DNA of 64,000 nt, taken from contig JBEKAA010000003.1 in assembly GCA_050018455.1 (NCBI GenBank), positions 62,001 to 126,000 of the forward strand. Direction: 5' to 3'. Position 1 is the stretch's first letter. Every line of letters begins with the position of its first letter. The position numbers and the translations under genes were made by a program. The notes beneath the pieces were generated by a model. That model was not told the origin of the DNA. It worked only from the letters and a program-made list of their open reading frames with translations, and searched no databases. The DNA comes from RBG-13-68-16 sp050018455 (GTDB lineage Bacteria; Acidobacteriota; Thermoanaerobaculia; Thermoanaerobaculales; Thermoanaerobaculaceae). Positions 33,734 through 41,415 of the stretch are shown one piece after another.

Positions 33734-34987
33734 ATGACTCCGGTCGCTCTCCCCGCCGTCGGTTTCGACCCCCGCGCGTTGCGGACGCGCTTCCCGATCC
33801 TCGAGCGCAAAGTGCACGGCCACCGTCTCATCTATCTCGACAACGCCGCGACGACTCAGAAGCCCGTCGCTGTTCTCGACGCAATCCGGTCGTACTACTC
33901 CACCTCCAACGCCAACGTCCACCGCGGCGTGCACACCCTCGCCGAGGAGGCCACGAGTCTTTACGAGGCGTGCCGGTCGCGGGTCGCCCGCTTCGTGAAC
34001 GCGCCGGACCCGCGCGGCGTCGTGATCGTGCGCAACGCGACCGAGGCGATCAACCTGGTCGCCCGCTCGTGGGGCGCGACGCTCTCGGCTGGCGACGAGG
34101 TGCTGCTGTCGGAGATGGAGCACCACTCCAACCTGGTGCCGTGGATCATGCTGGCGCGCGAGCGCCGCGTCGTGCTGCGCCACGTCCCGATCACCGCCGA
34201 CGGCCGGCTCGACATGGCCGCGTTCGCCACGCTGCTGTCGCGGCGCACGCGGATTGTGGCACTCACGGCGATGTCTAACGTCCTGGGCACGATCAACCCG
34301 ATGGACGAGATCGCCGAGGCGGCCCACGGCGTGGGCGCCGTGCTGGTCGTCGACGGAGCGCAGGCAGTACCCCACATGAGTGTGGACTTCCAGGCGCTGG
34401 GCGCCGACTTCCTCGCGTTCTCCGCCCACAAGATGTACGGCCCGACCGGGGTGGGCTTCCTGGTCGCGAAGCCCGAGCTGCTGGAGCGCATGGAGCCGGT
34501 CGCCGGCGGCGGCGAGATGATCCGGGAGGTCCGCCTCGACTGGGCCTCGTGGAACGACATCCCGCACAAGTTCGAGGCAGGCACGCCCAACATCGCCGAC
34601 GCCGCAGCGTTTCCCGCCGCTCTCGACATGCTCGAGGAGCTCGGGATGGCCGCTGTCCGTTCCCACGAGCGCGACCTGGTCGGCTACGCACTCGATCGGC
34701 TGCTCGGCCTCGGTTGGCTGACGATCCACGGCCCGCTCGACCCCGACAGGCGCGGCGGCCTGGTTTCGTTCGTCGACCCGGAGATCCACCCTCACGACCT
34801 CGCCCAGGTGCTCGACACCGTCGGGATCGCGGTCCGGGCCGGGCACCACTGCGCGCAGCCGCTGATGCGCCGCCTCGACGTCGCGGCAACGGCGCGCGCG
34901 TCGTTCGGCCTCTACAATGACCGGGACGACGTGGACGCACTCGTTGACGGTTTGATCGCTGCTCGCAAGTACTTCGGGGTGGCGTGA
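33734..34987 (+). CDS. sufS: SufS-type cysteine desulfurase
   Basis: 417 aa. PLP enzyme that takes sulfur from cysteine. DNAATTQKPVAVLDAI, NANVHRGVHTLAEEAT, the PLP lysine in FSAHKMYGPTGVGFL and the catalytic cysteine loop VRAGHHCAQPLMRRL identify group II (SufS). ATG lies 3 nt after the sufD stop; no strong Shine-Dalgarno site, so translation is probably coupled. The adjacent sufU supplies the usual sulfur acceptor. Confidence 0.95.
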   Translation: MTPVALPAVGFDPRALRTRFPILERKVHGHRLIYLDNAATTQKPVAVLDAIRSYYSTSNANVHRGVHTLAEEATSLYEACRSRVARFVNAPDPRGVVIVRNATEAINLVARSWGATLSAGDEVLLSEMEHHSNLVPWIMLARERRVVLRHVPITADGRLDMAAFATLLSRRTRIVALTAMSNVLGTINPMDEIAEAAHGVGAVLVVDGAQAVPHMSVDFQALGADFLAFSAHKMYGPTGVGFLVAKPELLERMEPVAGGGEMIREVRLDWASWNDIPHKFEAGTPNIADAAAFPAALDMLEELGMAAVRSHERDLVGYALDRLLGLGWLTIHGPLDPDRRGGLVSFVDPEIHPHDLAQVLDTVGIAVRAGHHCAQPLMRRLDVAATARASFGLYNDRDDVDALVDGLIAARKYFGVA

Positions 34988-34998
34988 CGTGGAACGGA

Positions 34999-35103
34999 AA
35001 AGGGTAAAGGTCAAAGGTCAAACGAACGACGAGAATCAAGAATGACGACGGAAATCGTGGATTTGTCTTCCCTTTTCCCTTTTCCCTTTTCCCTTTACCC
35101 TGC
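34999..35103. repeat. Heptamer inverted-repeat element, locus E (AAAGGNN)
   Basis: Left arm 34999-35019: AAAGGGT, AAAGGTC, AAAGGTC, then AAACGAA. Right arm 35069-35103: TCCCTTT four times, then ACCCTGC. The 49-bp centre is unrelated to other loci. It lies inside the SUF operon between sufS and sufU. Confidence 0.85.
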
Positions 35104-35141
35104 AGGAAGGCACCTCACGCTAAGGGAGGCTTGGCGGCCCA

Positions 35142-35633
35142 ATGGTTGACCGTCCCGAAGTCGCGCTCGACGAGCTCTACCGCGAGGTCGTGATGGACCA
35201 CCACCGCCACCCCCGCGGCCGGGCGCCGCTCGCCCGCGTCGACACCCGTGCCCACGGCTTCAACCCGGTTTGCGGCGACGACGTGCTGCTCTCGGTCGCC
35301 CTCGACGGCGAGCGCATCGCCGGGGTTCAGGTGGAGGGCGGCGGGTGCGCGATCTGCACCGCATCGGGGTCGATCATGGCCGAGATGCTCCCCGGCCGCA
35401 CCATTCCCGAAGCCGAAGCGACGTCCGAGGCGTTCCGCGGGGTCATGCACGGCACGCAGGCGCCGGCCGGCATCGACCTCGGCGATCTCGAGGCGCTCGA
35501 GGGCGTGCGGAAGTTCGCCGTGCGCGTGAAGTGCGCGATGCTCCCCTGGGTCACGCTGGCCGACGCCCTCCGGGCCTGGCGCACCGGCACCGCCGAGACG
35601 ACCAGCACCACGGAGCAGGAGGTGGGGTCATGA
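35142..35633 (+). CDS. sufU: Sulfur-transfer protein SufU
   Basis: 163 aa. IscU-fold zinc protein that accepts persulfide sulfur from SufS. Conserved ligands: NPVCGDDVLL (Cys-Gly-Asp-Asp), GGGCAICTASGSIM and VKCAMLPWVTL, plus the SufU-specific insert between. SD GGGAGG lies about 12 nt before the ATG. It overlaps the DUF59 gene by 4 nt. Confidence 0.93.
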   Translation: MVDRPEVALDELYREVVMDHHRHPRGRAPLARVDTRAHGFNPVCGDDVLLSVALDGERIAGVQVEGGGCAICTASGSIMAEMLPGRTIPEAEATSEAFRGVMHGTQAPAGIDLGDLEALEGVRKFAVRVKCAMLPWVTLADALRAWRTGTAETTSTTEQEVGS

Positions 35634-35947
35634 GCGAGCTGACACCCGAAGCGGTGCGCGAAGCGCTCAAACCGATCGTGGACCCGGAGATCTTCATCTC
35701 GATCGTCGAGCTCGGCCTCATCCGCGCCGTCGAGGTGGCGCCCGACGGCAGCAAGGTCAAGGTCACCATGACGCTGACGACGCCGTTCTGCCCCGAGGGG
35801 CCGATGATCATCGAGCAGGTGAAGCAGATCATCGCCGCCCTGCCGGGCGTTGTCGAGTCGGAGGTCGAGCTGCAGTGGAACCCACCGTGGGACCCCCGCA
35901 CGGAGGCCTCCGATGAGGTCAAGGCCGAGCTGGGGATCTGGGACTGA
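35630..35947 (+). CDS. DUF59/MIP18-family Fe-S maturation protein (SufT-like)
   Basis: 105 aa. DUF59 signature: IVDPEIFISIVELGLIRAVEVAPDGSKVKVTMTLTTPFCPEGPMIIEQVKQIIAALPGV, with the T..CP motif, and QWNPPWDPRTEASDEVKAELG at the end. Relatives (SufT, PaaD, MIP18) help insert Fe-S clusters into target proteins. ATG overlaps sufU (ATGA) with AGGAGGTGGGG upstream. Last gene of the SUF operon. Confidence 0.92.
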   Translation: MSELTPEAVREALKPIVDPEIFISIVELGLIRAVEVAPDGSKVKVTMTLTTPFCPEGPMIIEQVKQIIAALPGVVESEVELQWNPPWDPRTEASDEVKAELGIWD

Positions 35948-35959
35948 GACCCCGCGCGA

Positions 35960-36027
35960 CAAGCTGACAGCTCACAGCTGACAGCTTTCCCCCACCCGCC
36001 CCGTCGACAGTTCACAGTCGACAGTCT
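35960..36027. repeat. Heptamer repeat, locus F: two arms in the same direction
   Basis: First arm 35960-35987: CAAGCTG, ACAGCTC, ACAGCTG, ACAGCTT. Second arm 36007-36027: ACAGTTC, ACAGTCG, ACAGTCT. Unlike the other loci both point the same way, and each is followed by TTCCCCCACCC. Lies between the DUF59 gene and the transglutaminase gene. Confidence 0.75.
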
Positions 36028-36067
36028 TCCCCCACCCCCCACCCAGCACCAAGACGATCAGACCCCC

Positions 36068-36073
36068 TACAAT
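36068..36073 (+). promoter_or_regulatory. -10-like hexamer TACAAT just before ATG 36081
   Basis: TACAAT ends 7 nt before the ATG; no Shine-Dalgarno site follows, consistent with a leaderless transcript. No -35 is visible. Confidence 0.45.
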
Positions 36074-36080
36074 CGACGCG

Positions 36081-36344
36081 ATGGGAATGCTTTCGCCGGC
36101 AGCGAGGCGAAGACTGATCGGTACCGCGATCGTCGTCTTCTGGGTTGCGATGATGGGAGTCCAGGTCCACCGCGAGTTCGGAGGGCGGGGGATCATCGTC
36201 CGCCATCCCGCCAGGGTGGTCCTGCCGCACCCGGGCGAGAGCTGGCTCGGAGTCCTGATCGGCCGGCCAGCGAGTCGGCACCGCGCACCTCGTGACCCAA
36301 CCGGAGGATCGCGGCGGGCTCGCCGGTTTCATGCAGCGCCTTGA
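36081..36344 (+). pseudogene. N-terminal part of the transglutaminase gene, split by an apparent frameshift
   Basis: The frame begins MGMLSPAARRRLIGTAIVVFWVAMMGVQVHREF, a membrane anchor, and continues to PHPGESWLGVLIG (36222-36260). After that it turns into Arg-rich nonsense. In the next frame GQRVGTAHLVTQPEDR begins at once, giving the expected WLGVLIGGQRVGTAH. Removing one C from the GGCCGG at about 36258-36263 would join the two frames into one ORF of about 500 codons ending at 37578. Either a real mutation or an assembly error. Confidence 0.65.
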
Positions 36345-37578
36345 CCTTCACTTGCGCGCCCGGGTGCTCGACGCACCCGTGGAGCTTCGCCTCGCCGGCT
36401 CCATGTGGCGCGCGGTCACTGCACCCCGGGCGGAGTTCGAGCTCCGCGTCGACTCGGCCGGACACGAAGTGCAAGCTGAGGGGACCGTCGCCGATGGCCG
36501 CCTCGACGGGGTCGTTCGATCCGCCGGGCAGAACGTCCCGGTCAGCCTTCCGGTCGGGCGACTGCTGGGCGGCAGCGACGATCTGTTCGCCCTGCTCCCC
36601 TCCCCGGTGTTCGCCCCGGGCGAGGAGGCGTCGTTCCCCGGGTTCGACCCGCTGACGCTGCGCCCCGCCACCGCCCGCGCGCGCTGCCTCCGCCTCGAGA
36701 CGCTCACGCTCGACGGCGTGCCGGTGGCCACCCGGGTCGTCGAGGTCACGGTCGGCAAGGCGACGATCACGGCGTGGCTCGACGGCGAGGGCGGGGTCGT
36801 GCAGGCGGAGGCGCCGTTCGGGATCACGCTGCGCCGCTTCAGCCGTGCCGATGCGATCGCGACGCGCGTCGAGGCGGAATCGCCCGAGCTGCTCGCGACC
36901 TTCCAGGTGATCCCAACGGGAGTGCGCCCACGCCGCGACGCGAGCCGCATGGTGGTCCGGGTGTCCGGCGTCAGCAATCGCGAGCTGCCCGCCGACGACA
37001 CGCAAAGAATCGGCGCAGGCGATGAAGTCGTAGTCTCCGGGTCGCCCGGGCCGCTGGCCGCGCCTCCTACGCCCGACTCGGGCTCCCAGTCCGAGGCGGC
37101 ACGCTTCCTCGAGTGCGACGCCCTCGTGCAGTGCGAAGACCCGAAAATCCGCACGCTCGCGGCCGTCATCGTGCACTCCGAGCGCGATCCCTGGGCGCGC
37201 GCGCTGCTGATCGAGGACTGGGTCGATCGAAACATCCGGAAGCGGACCGCGCTGTCGCTCCCGTCGGCAGTGGACGTCCTCGCCAGCCGCGAAGGAGAGT
37301 GCGGCGAGCTCACAGTGCTGTTTACGGCGCTCGCGCGCGCCGCCGGCGTGCCGACGCGGATGGCGGCCGGGCTCGTGTGGAGCGAGGATCTGCAGGCATT
37401 CGCCTATCACGCGTGGCCGGAGGTCTTCGTCGGCCGCTGGGTGTGGACCGACCCGACGTTCGGGCAGCCGGTCGCCGACGCAACCCACCTCAAGTTGGCG
37501 ACGGGTGGCGTCGGCGACTGGCAGGGCGTCGCCGTCTTCCTCGGTCGCATCCGGCTCGAGGTGCTGGAGGTTGAATGA
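36292..37578 (+). CDS. Transglutaminase-like protein (main part; frame broken upstream)
   Basis: 428 aa from the GTG at 36292; the in-frame stop at 36256 separates it from its likely N-terminal anchor. Residues about 285-400 form a transglutaminase-like core: WARALLIEDWVDRNIRKRTALSLPSAVDVLASREGECGELTVLFTALARAAGVPTRMAAGLVW, with catalytic Cys in GECGE, His in YHAWPEVFVG and Asp in WTDPTFGQP. The preceding part is beta-rich. Extracytoplasmic peptidase or amidase activity is likely but the substrate is unknown. It overlaps the ABC ATPase gene by 4 nt. Confidence 0.82.
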   Translation: MTQPEDRGGLAGFMQRLDLHLRARVLDAPVELRLAGSMWRAVTAPRAEFELRVDSAGHEVQAEGTVADGRLDGVVRSAGQNVPVSLPVGRLLGGSDDLFALLPSPVFAPGEEASFPGFDPLTLRPATARARCLRLETLTLDGVPVATRVVEVTVGKATITAWLDGEGGVVQAEAPFGITLRRFSRADAIATRVEAESPELLATFQVIPTGVRPRRDASRMVVRVSGVSNRELPADDTQRIGAGDEVVVSGSPGPLAAPPTPDSGSQSEAARFLECDALVQCEDPKIRTLAAVIVHSERDPWARALLIEDWVDRNIRKRTALSLPSAVDVLASREGECGELTVLFTALARAAGVPTRMAAGLVWSEDLQAFAYHAWPEVFVGRWVWTDPTFGQPVADATHLKLATGGVGDWQGVAVFLGRIRLEVLEVE

Positions 37579-38300
37579 TCCGGACCGACCGCCTCCGGAA
37601 GGTGTTTGGCGCCACGACCGCGGTGGAGGACCTCACCCTGGACGTTCGAGAGGGGGAGTTCTTCTGCTTCCTGGGGCCCAACGGCGCCGGCAAGACGACC
37701 ACCATCAAGCTCCTCACCGGATTGCTGCGACCCACCGGCGGGCGCGCTCTGATCGGCGGTTTCGACATCGTCACCCGGCCGGTCGAGGCGAAGCGCCTCC
37801 TCGGTTACATCCCCGACCAACCCTTCCTGTACGAAAAACTGACGGCCCGCGAGTTCTTGCGGTTCGTCGCCGGGCTCTACGAGATGGACGGAGCCGACCT
37901 TCCCCGCCGCATCGGGGACCTCCTCGGCGCGTTCGATGTCGCCGCGGTGGCCGATCAACTCATCGCGGATCTGAGCCACGGCACTCGCCAGAAGATCGCG
38001 TTCGCAGCCACGTTCCTCCACCAGCCCAGGGTCGTGGTCGTCGACGAGCCCTGGGTGGGGCTCGACCCGAGGAGCATCCGGAACGTCAAAACCTACCTGC
38101 GCGAGCGCACCCGCGAGGGCGTGACCGTGTTCATGTCCACCCACACCCTCTCGATCGCCGAGGAGGTCGCCAACCGCATCGGCATCATCCACAACGGCCA
38201 CTTGCTCGCCCTCGGCTCGGTCGGGGAAATCAAGGCCTTGGCAACCCAACCCGGTACCCTCGAGGACATCTTCCTCGAGCTCACCCGCGAGGGGGCGTGA
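37575..38300 (+). CDS. ABC exporter ATP-binding subunit
   Basis: 241 aa. Walker A LGPNGAGKTTTIKLLTG (about 35-51), Q-loop YIPDQPFLYEKLTAREFL, signature variant LSHGTRQKIAFAATFL (LSHG in place of LSGG, as in other ABC-2-type exporters), Walker B VVVVDEPWVGLDP, H-loop STHTLS. Pairs with the membrane gene that overlaps it by 4 nt. Substrate unknown. Confidence 0.92.
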   Translation: MIRTDRLRKVFGATTAVEDLTLDVREGEFFCFLGPNGAGKTTTIKLLTGLLRPTGGRALIGGFDIVTRPVEAKRLLGYIPDQPFLYEKLTAREFLRFVAGLYEMDGADLPRRIGDLLGAFDVAAVADQLIADLSHGTRQKIAFAATFLHQPRVVVVDEPWVGLDPRSIRNVKTYLRERTREGVTVFMSTHTLSIAEEVANRIGIIHNGHLLALGSVGEIKALATQPGTLEDIFLELTREGA

Positions 38301-39997
38301 GCGCGCTCGCTGCGATCCTCGGTGCAGACCTCCGCGCCGCGGCTCACACGCTCGCCGCCGTGCGCCGCGAGTCGAAGCTCAAGCTGGCGTTCGTCTCGGC
38401 ATCGATCGCGCTGCTGTGGCTCGCCGGGTTCGCGCTCGCGAAGGCGGGCCTCGCGGCACTCGACCGCCTGGGGGTCGGGCTCCTCGGTACCACGGATCTC
38501 AGCCTCGTCGAGCTACTCATCCCGCGCGTGCTCTCGGTGTTCGCGTTCGTGCTATTCATCCTGCTCGTGTTTTCGAACGCGTTGCTGGCGCACGCGACGC
38601 TCTACCGCTCCAGACAGGCCGCAATGTTGCTGACAACCCCGACCACCTTCCGCACGGTCGTGCTCTCCCGCCTCGCCGGGATCGCGGTCTTCAGCTCCTG
38701 GTCGTCGGCCTACCTCGGCTCCCCGGTCGTGCTGGCCTACGGCCTCGTGCGCCACGCGCCGTGGAGTTTCTACCTCGTCGCCACCGCGCTCTTCGTACCC
38801 TTCGTAATCATCCCGGCCGCGCTCGGCACCCTCCTCACGATGGTCATCGTGCGCGTGGCACCCCGATTGCCGCGGGCCGCGCTGGCGATCGGCGCGATCG
38901 TGCTGCTCGCTGCTGCGTTCGCTTTCTTCCGCGCCCAGGTTCGCGACCCCCAGTTCAGAGAGGTGGTGGAGCTGTCGGCCGCCCTGCGGCTCACGGCGCA
39001 GGCGGACAGCCCCTTGTTGCCGAGCTTCTGGCTCGCCAACGGCATGGTGGCGGGCACGCACGGCGCGCTCGGCGACGCGACGTACGAGTTTCTCTTCCTG
39101 TTCGCAAACGCGCTCCTTCTGGCCTGGCTCACCGGCGAGGCGGCGCAGCGGCTCTTCCACCCCGGCTGGTCCGGACTGGCCGGCGCCGAACGCGCGGTCC
39201 GCCGCACCGCTCGCGCGCCCTGCGACATGCTGGCCCGCCTCTCGCGGCCGATCCCCGGCGCGGCGCGCTGGCTCACGGTCAAGGACGTCCGGCTCTTCGC
39301 GCGCGAGCCCGCACAGTGGTCGCAGTTCCTGATCTTCTTCGGCATGCTGCTGCTCTACGTCGCCGGCATGCGAACCGGCACGCGGGGTACCTCGACCGCG
39401 ATGTGGCAGAGCCTGGTGACCCTTCTGAACTCAGCCGCGAGCCTCCTCGTGCTCGCCACGCTCACGACGCGCTTCGTCTTCCCGCTCGTGAGCCTCGAAG
39501 GCCGGCGTTTCTGGGTCCTCGCACAGGCGCCGCTATCGCGACGCCTGCTGGTCGCGCAGAAGTTCTGGCTCAGCGTCGTTTTCAGCGCCGCGATCACGAT
39601 CGTGCTGACCGTCGTCTCCGGCTGGCGGTTGCACCTTCCGCCACTCCCCTTCGCGTACTCGCTCTTCACGGTCGTGACTGCGAGCTTCGCGCTCTCCGGG
39701 CTCGCCGTGGGGCTGGGCAGCCTCTACCCGAACCTCGCCGAGGAGAGCCCGGCACGGATCGTGTCCGGACTCGGCGGGACACTCACGTTCATCCTGAGCG
39801 CGGTCTACGTGTTGCTGGCCGCCGGCGGCGAGACCGTGGTCCTCAACTGGCACCGAATCGGCTCGCGCGCCGGGGAAACCGGAGCCTACCCGTGGGTCGT
39901 CGCGGCCGTCGTGGCGGGTACCCTTGCGGTCGCGGTCTTGACAACGCTGCTGCCGCTCGCGTTGGGCGCCCGAAACCTTGAGAACCTCGAAGTGTGA
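38297..39997 (+). CDS. Large ABC-2-like exporter membrane subunit
   Basis: 566 aa with about 12-14 predicted helices in two halves (residues 30-240 and 330-560), e.g. LIPRVLSVFAFVLFILLVFSNALLAHATLY and IVSGLGGTLTFILSAVYVLLAAGG. WLTVKDVRLFAREPAQWSQFLIFFGMLLLYV starts the second half and resembles duplicated ABC-2 permeases (putative ABC exporter family). GTG start overlaps the ATPase stop (GTGA). Confidence 0.82.
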   Translation: MSALAAILGADLRAAAHTLAAVRRESKLKLAFVSASIALLWLAGFALAKAGLAALDRLGVGLLGTTDLSLVELLIPRVLSVFAFVLFILLVFSNALLAHATLYRSRQAAMLLTTPTTFRTVVLSRLAGIAVFSSWSSAYLGSPVVLAYGLVRHAPWSFYLVATALFVPFVIIPAALGTLLTMVIVRVAPRLPRAALAIGAIVLLAAAFAFFRAQVRDPQFREVVELSAALRLTAQADSPLLPSFWLANGMVAGTHGALGDATYEFLFLFANALLLAWLTGEAAQRLFHPGWSGLAGAERAVRRTARAPCDMLARLSRPIPGAARWLTVKDVRLFAREPAQWSQFLIFFGMLLLYVAGMRTGTRGTSTAMWQSLVTLLNSAASLLVLATLTTRFVFPLVSLEGRRFWVLAQAPLSRRLLVAQKFWLSVVFSAAITIVLTVVSGWRLHLPPLPFAYSLFTVVTASFALSGLAVGLGSLYPNLAEESPARIVSGLGGTLTFILSAVYVLLAAGGETVVLNWHRIGSRAGETGAYPWVVAAVVAGTLAVAVLTTLLPLALGARNLENLEV

Positions 39998-40026
39998 CCC
40001 CGGCTGGAGGCCGACCCGGTGAAGGG

Positions 40027-40365
40027 CTACGTAAAGCTCTGCACCGCTGCCTCCTCATCCTCGAACACCTCGAGGAGCGGAAGAATCTGGCTGAGGTGGA
40101 GCGTGTACTTCACGCGGTCGCCCGGACGCAGGAGCTTGAGGGCGGCGCCGAACTCGTGGGCCAGCTTCCAGCTCGTCACCAACTCCCCCACGCCGCCGCT
40201 GTCCATGCGCTTCACGTGCGCGAGGTTCAGGAGGATCTTCGCCCACCCCTCGGCGACAAGTTCGCCCACTACGTCGCGGAGAACCTCCTCGCCGTCTTCG
40301 ACTACGAGGTCCCCTTTGAAATCCACGATGATCACCTCGCCCTTGTGGCGGACATCGGCTCGCAT
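40027..40365 (-). CDS. STAS-domain protein, anti-sigma-factor-antagonist-like
   Basis: 112 aa, a single STAS domain: GEVIIVDFKGDLVVEDGEEVLRDVVGELVAEGWAKILLNLAHVKRMDSGGVGELVTSWKLAHEFGAALKLLRPGDRVKYTLHLSQILPLLEVFEDEEAAVQ. The phospho-acceptor motif normally DSSG reads DSGGV, so the first serine is kept. It would bind a switch kinase or anti-sigma factor; neither is nearby. ATG at 40365 is preferred because TACAAT ends 6 nt upstream (leaderless candidate). Confidence 0.87.
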   Translation of the reverse strand: MRADVRHKGEVIIVDFKGDLVVEDGEEVLRDVVGELVAEGWAKILLNLAHVKRMDSGGVGELVTSWKLAHEFGAALKLLRPGDRVKYTLHLSQILPLLEVFEDEEAAVQSFT

Positions 40366-40371
40366 GGCGCG

Positions 40372-40377
40372 ATTGTA
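40372..40377 (-). promoter_or_regulatory. -10-like TACAAT before the STAS gene (leaderless candidate)
   Basis: Minus-strand TACAAT (40377-40372) ends 6 nt before ATG 40365. No Shine-Dalgarno sequence between. Confidence 0.45.
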
Positions 40378-40563
40378 GCCGCCTTTCGGCGTCAGGCGGC
40401 GCCCGCCCTGACGCGCCGCCACCGCGCAGGGTCGTCGAACCCGCGAGGGGCCTTGGTAGGGTGCCTCTCGGTGCAGGGGCGGGGCCGCTTGGAGCGCGGG
40501 ACGGTTGGCAGTAAGCTTAATACAAGCCGGTCATCATAGGTCCGGCGCATGGAGGAGCGCAGC

Positions 40564-41394
40564 ATGGAGCAACTGAACCTGGTCCTGACCCTCCCGCAGG
40601 GCGCCCTCACCGCCACCAACCTCGGCATCGAGGGGTTCGGCTGGCACCGCCGTCCCGGCTCGGGAAAGTACTTCCAGGGACGCACGATCTTCGTCGACAT
40701 GGCGCTCTCCAACGGCCGGCCCGACTTCGCCTTCCTCGACGAGGGCGGATGGCGAGACGCCATGAAAGATACGCTCAACGCGCTCTCGGCCATGGTCCCC
40801 GGCAAGCGCACCAAGACGGCGCTGTCCAACAACGCCTTCTCCTGCACGCCGATCGACGCCTACCGCCACGTCTTCCTCGGCAAGACGGGCGGCCAGGTGA
40901 TGGAGATGGTGCGGGCGGGCGAGCTGGAACGGTTCGCGGCCAGCGACTGCCACGAGGCGATGACGCCGGACGAGGTGGCGGGCGCCATCGGCCAGCCCAG
41001 GCAGGCGGACCGCCAGCCGCGGGTCTACATGGTTTTCTGTCCGGTCGAGTTCATCGTGCTCTCGAGCCTCACTCCCGCCGAATACGCCTGGTACTCCACT
41101 CACCGGCCCGGCAAGATCTTCCGCCAGGTCCTCTTCGCGGAGCTGCAAGCCGACCAGACGGGCCTCGCGGCCGAGAACCTGTTCCAGCAGGCGCGTGAGG
41201 AGTTCCAGAAGAGCCCCGGGAAGAAGACCAAGACGATCGTCTCCGCCGACTGTTTCAACCGGGTGCCGTTCCCAGCCTGGGTGGGCTACCGCCACGAGGC
41301 CGACGGCGGCATCTACGCCGGCGACAGGACGCGTGTAAGCCTTTGGCGCTTCCCCGCCGAGATCCCTCATTCCTGGGAGCGCGCCGAGGGGTAG
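40564..41394 (+). CDS. Unknown cytosolic protein with an internal duplication
   Basis: 276 aa, no recognised family, no signal peptide or membrane segment. Two related segments are visible: residues 27-110 (WHRRPGSGKYFQGRTIFVDM ... PGKRTKTALSNNAFSCTPIDAY) and residues 177-249 (YSTHRPGKIFRQVLFAELQ ... PGKKTKTIVSADCFNRVPFPAW). Shared pattern: RPG-K-F, then about 30 helical residues, PGK(R/K)TKT-S-(A/C)F-P-A. The start at 40564 is set by GGAGG 8 nt upstream; an ATG at 40549 overlaps that site. It precedes the pseudo-receiver/PilZ gene by 21 nt, so the two are probably co-transcribed. Confidence 0.7.
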   Translation: MEQLNLVLTLPQGALTATNLGIEGFGWHRRPGSGKYFQGRTIFVDMALSNGRPDFAFLDEGGWRDAMKDTLNALSAMVPGKRTKTALSNNAFSCTPIDAYRHVFLGKTGGQVMEMVRAGELERFAASDCHEAMTPDEVAGAIGQPRQADRQPRVYMVFCPVEFIVLSSLTPAEYAWYSTHRPGKIFRQVLFAELQADQTGLAAENLFQQAREEFQKSPGKKTKTIVSADCFNRVPFPAWVGYRHEADGGIYAGDRTRVSLWRFPAEIPHSWERAEG

Positions 41395-41415
41395 GACACC
41401 TGGAGGATCCGGGAC

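Noticed and set aside
32429..35014. 861-codon antisense open frame across sufB end, sufD and sufS
   Set aside because: It is antisense to conserved SUF genes with intact motifs; long antisense frames are expected at this base composition. No ribosome site or family motif.
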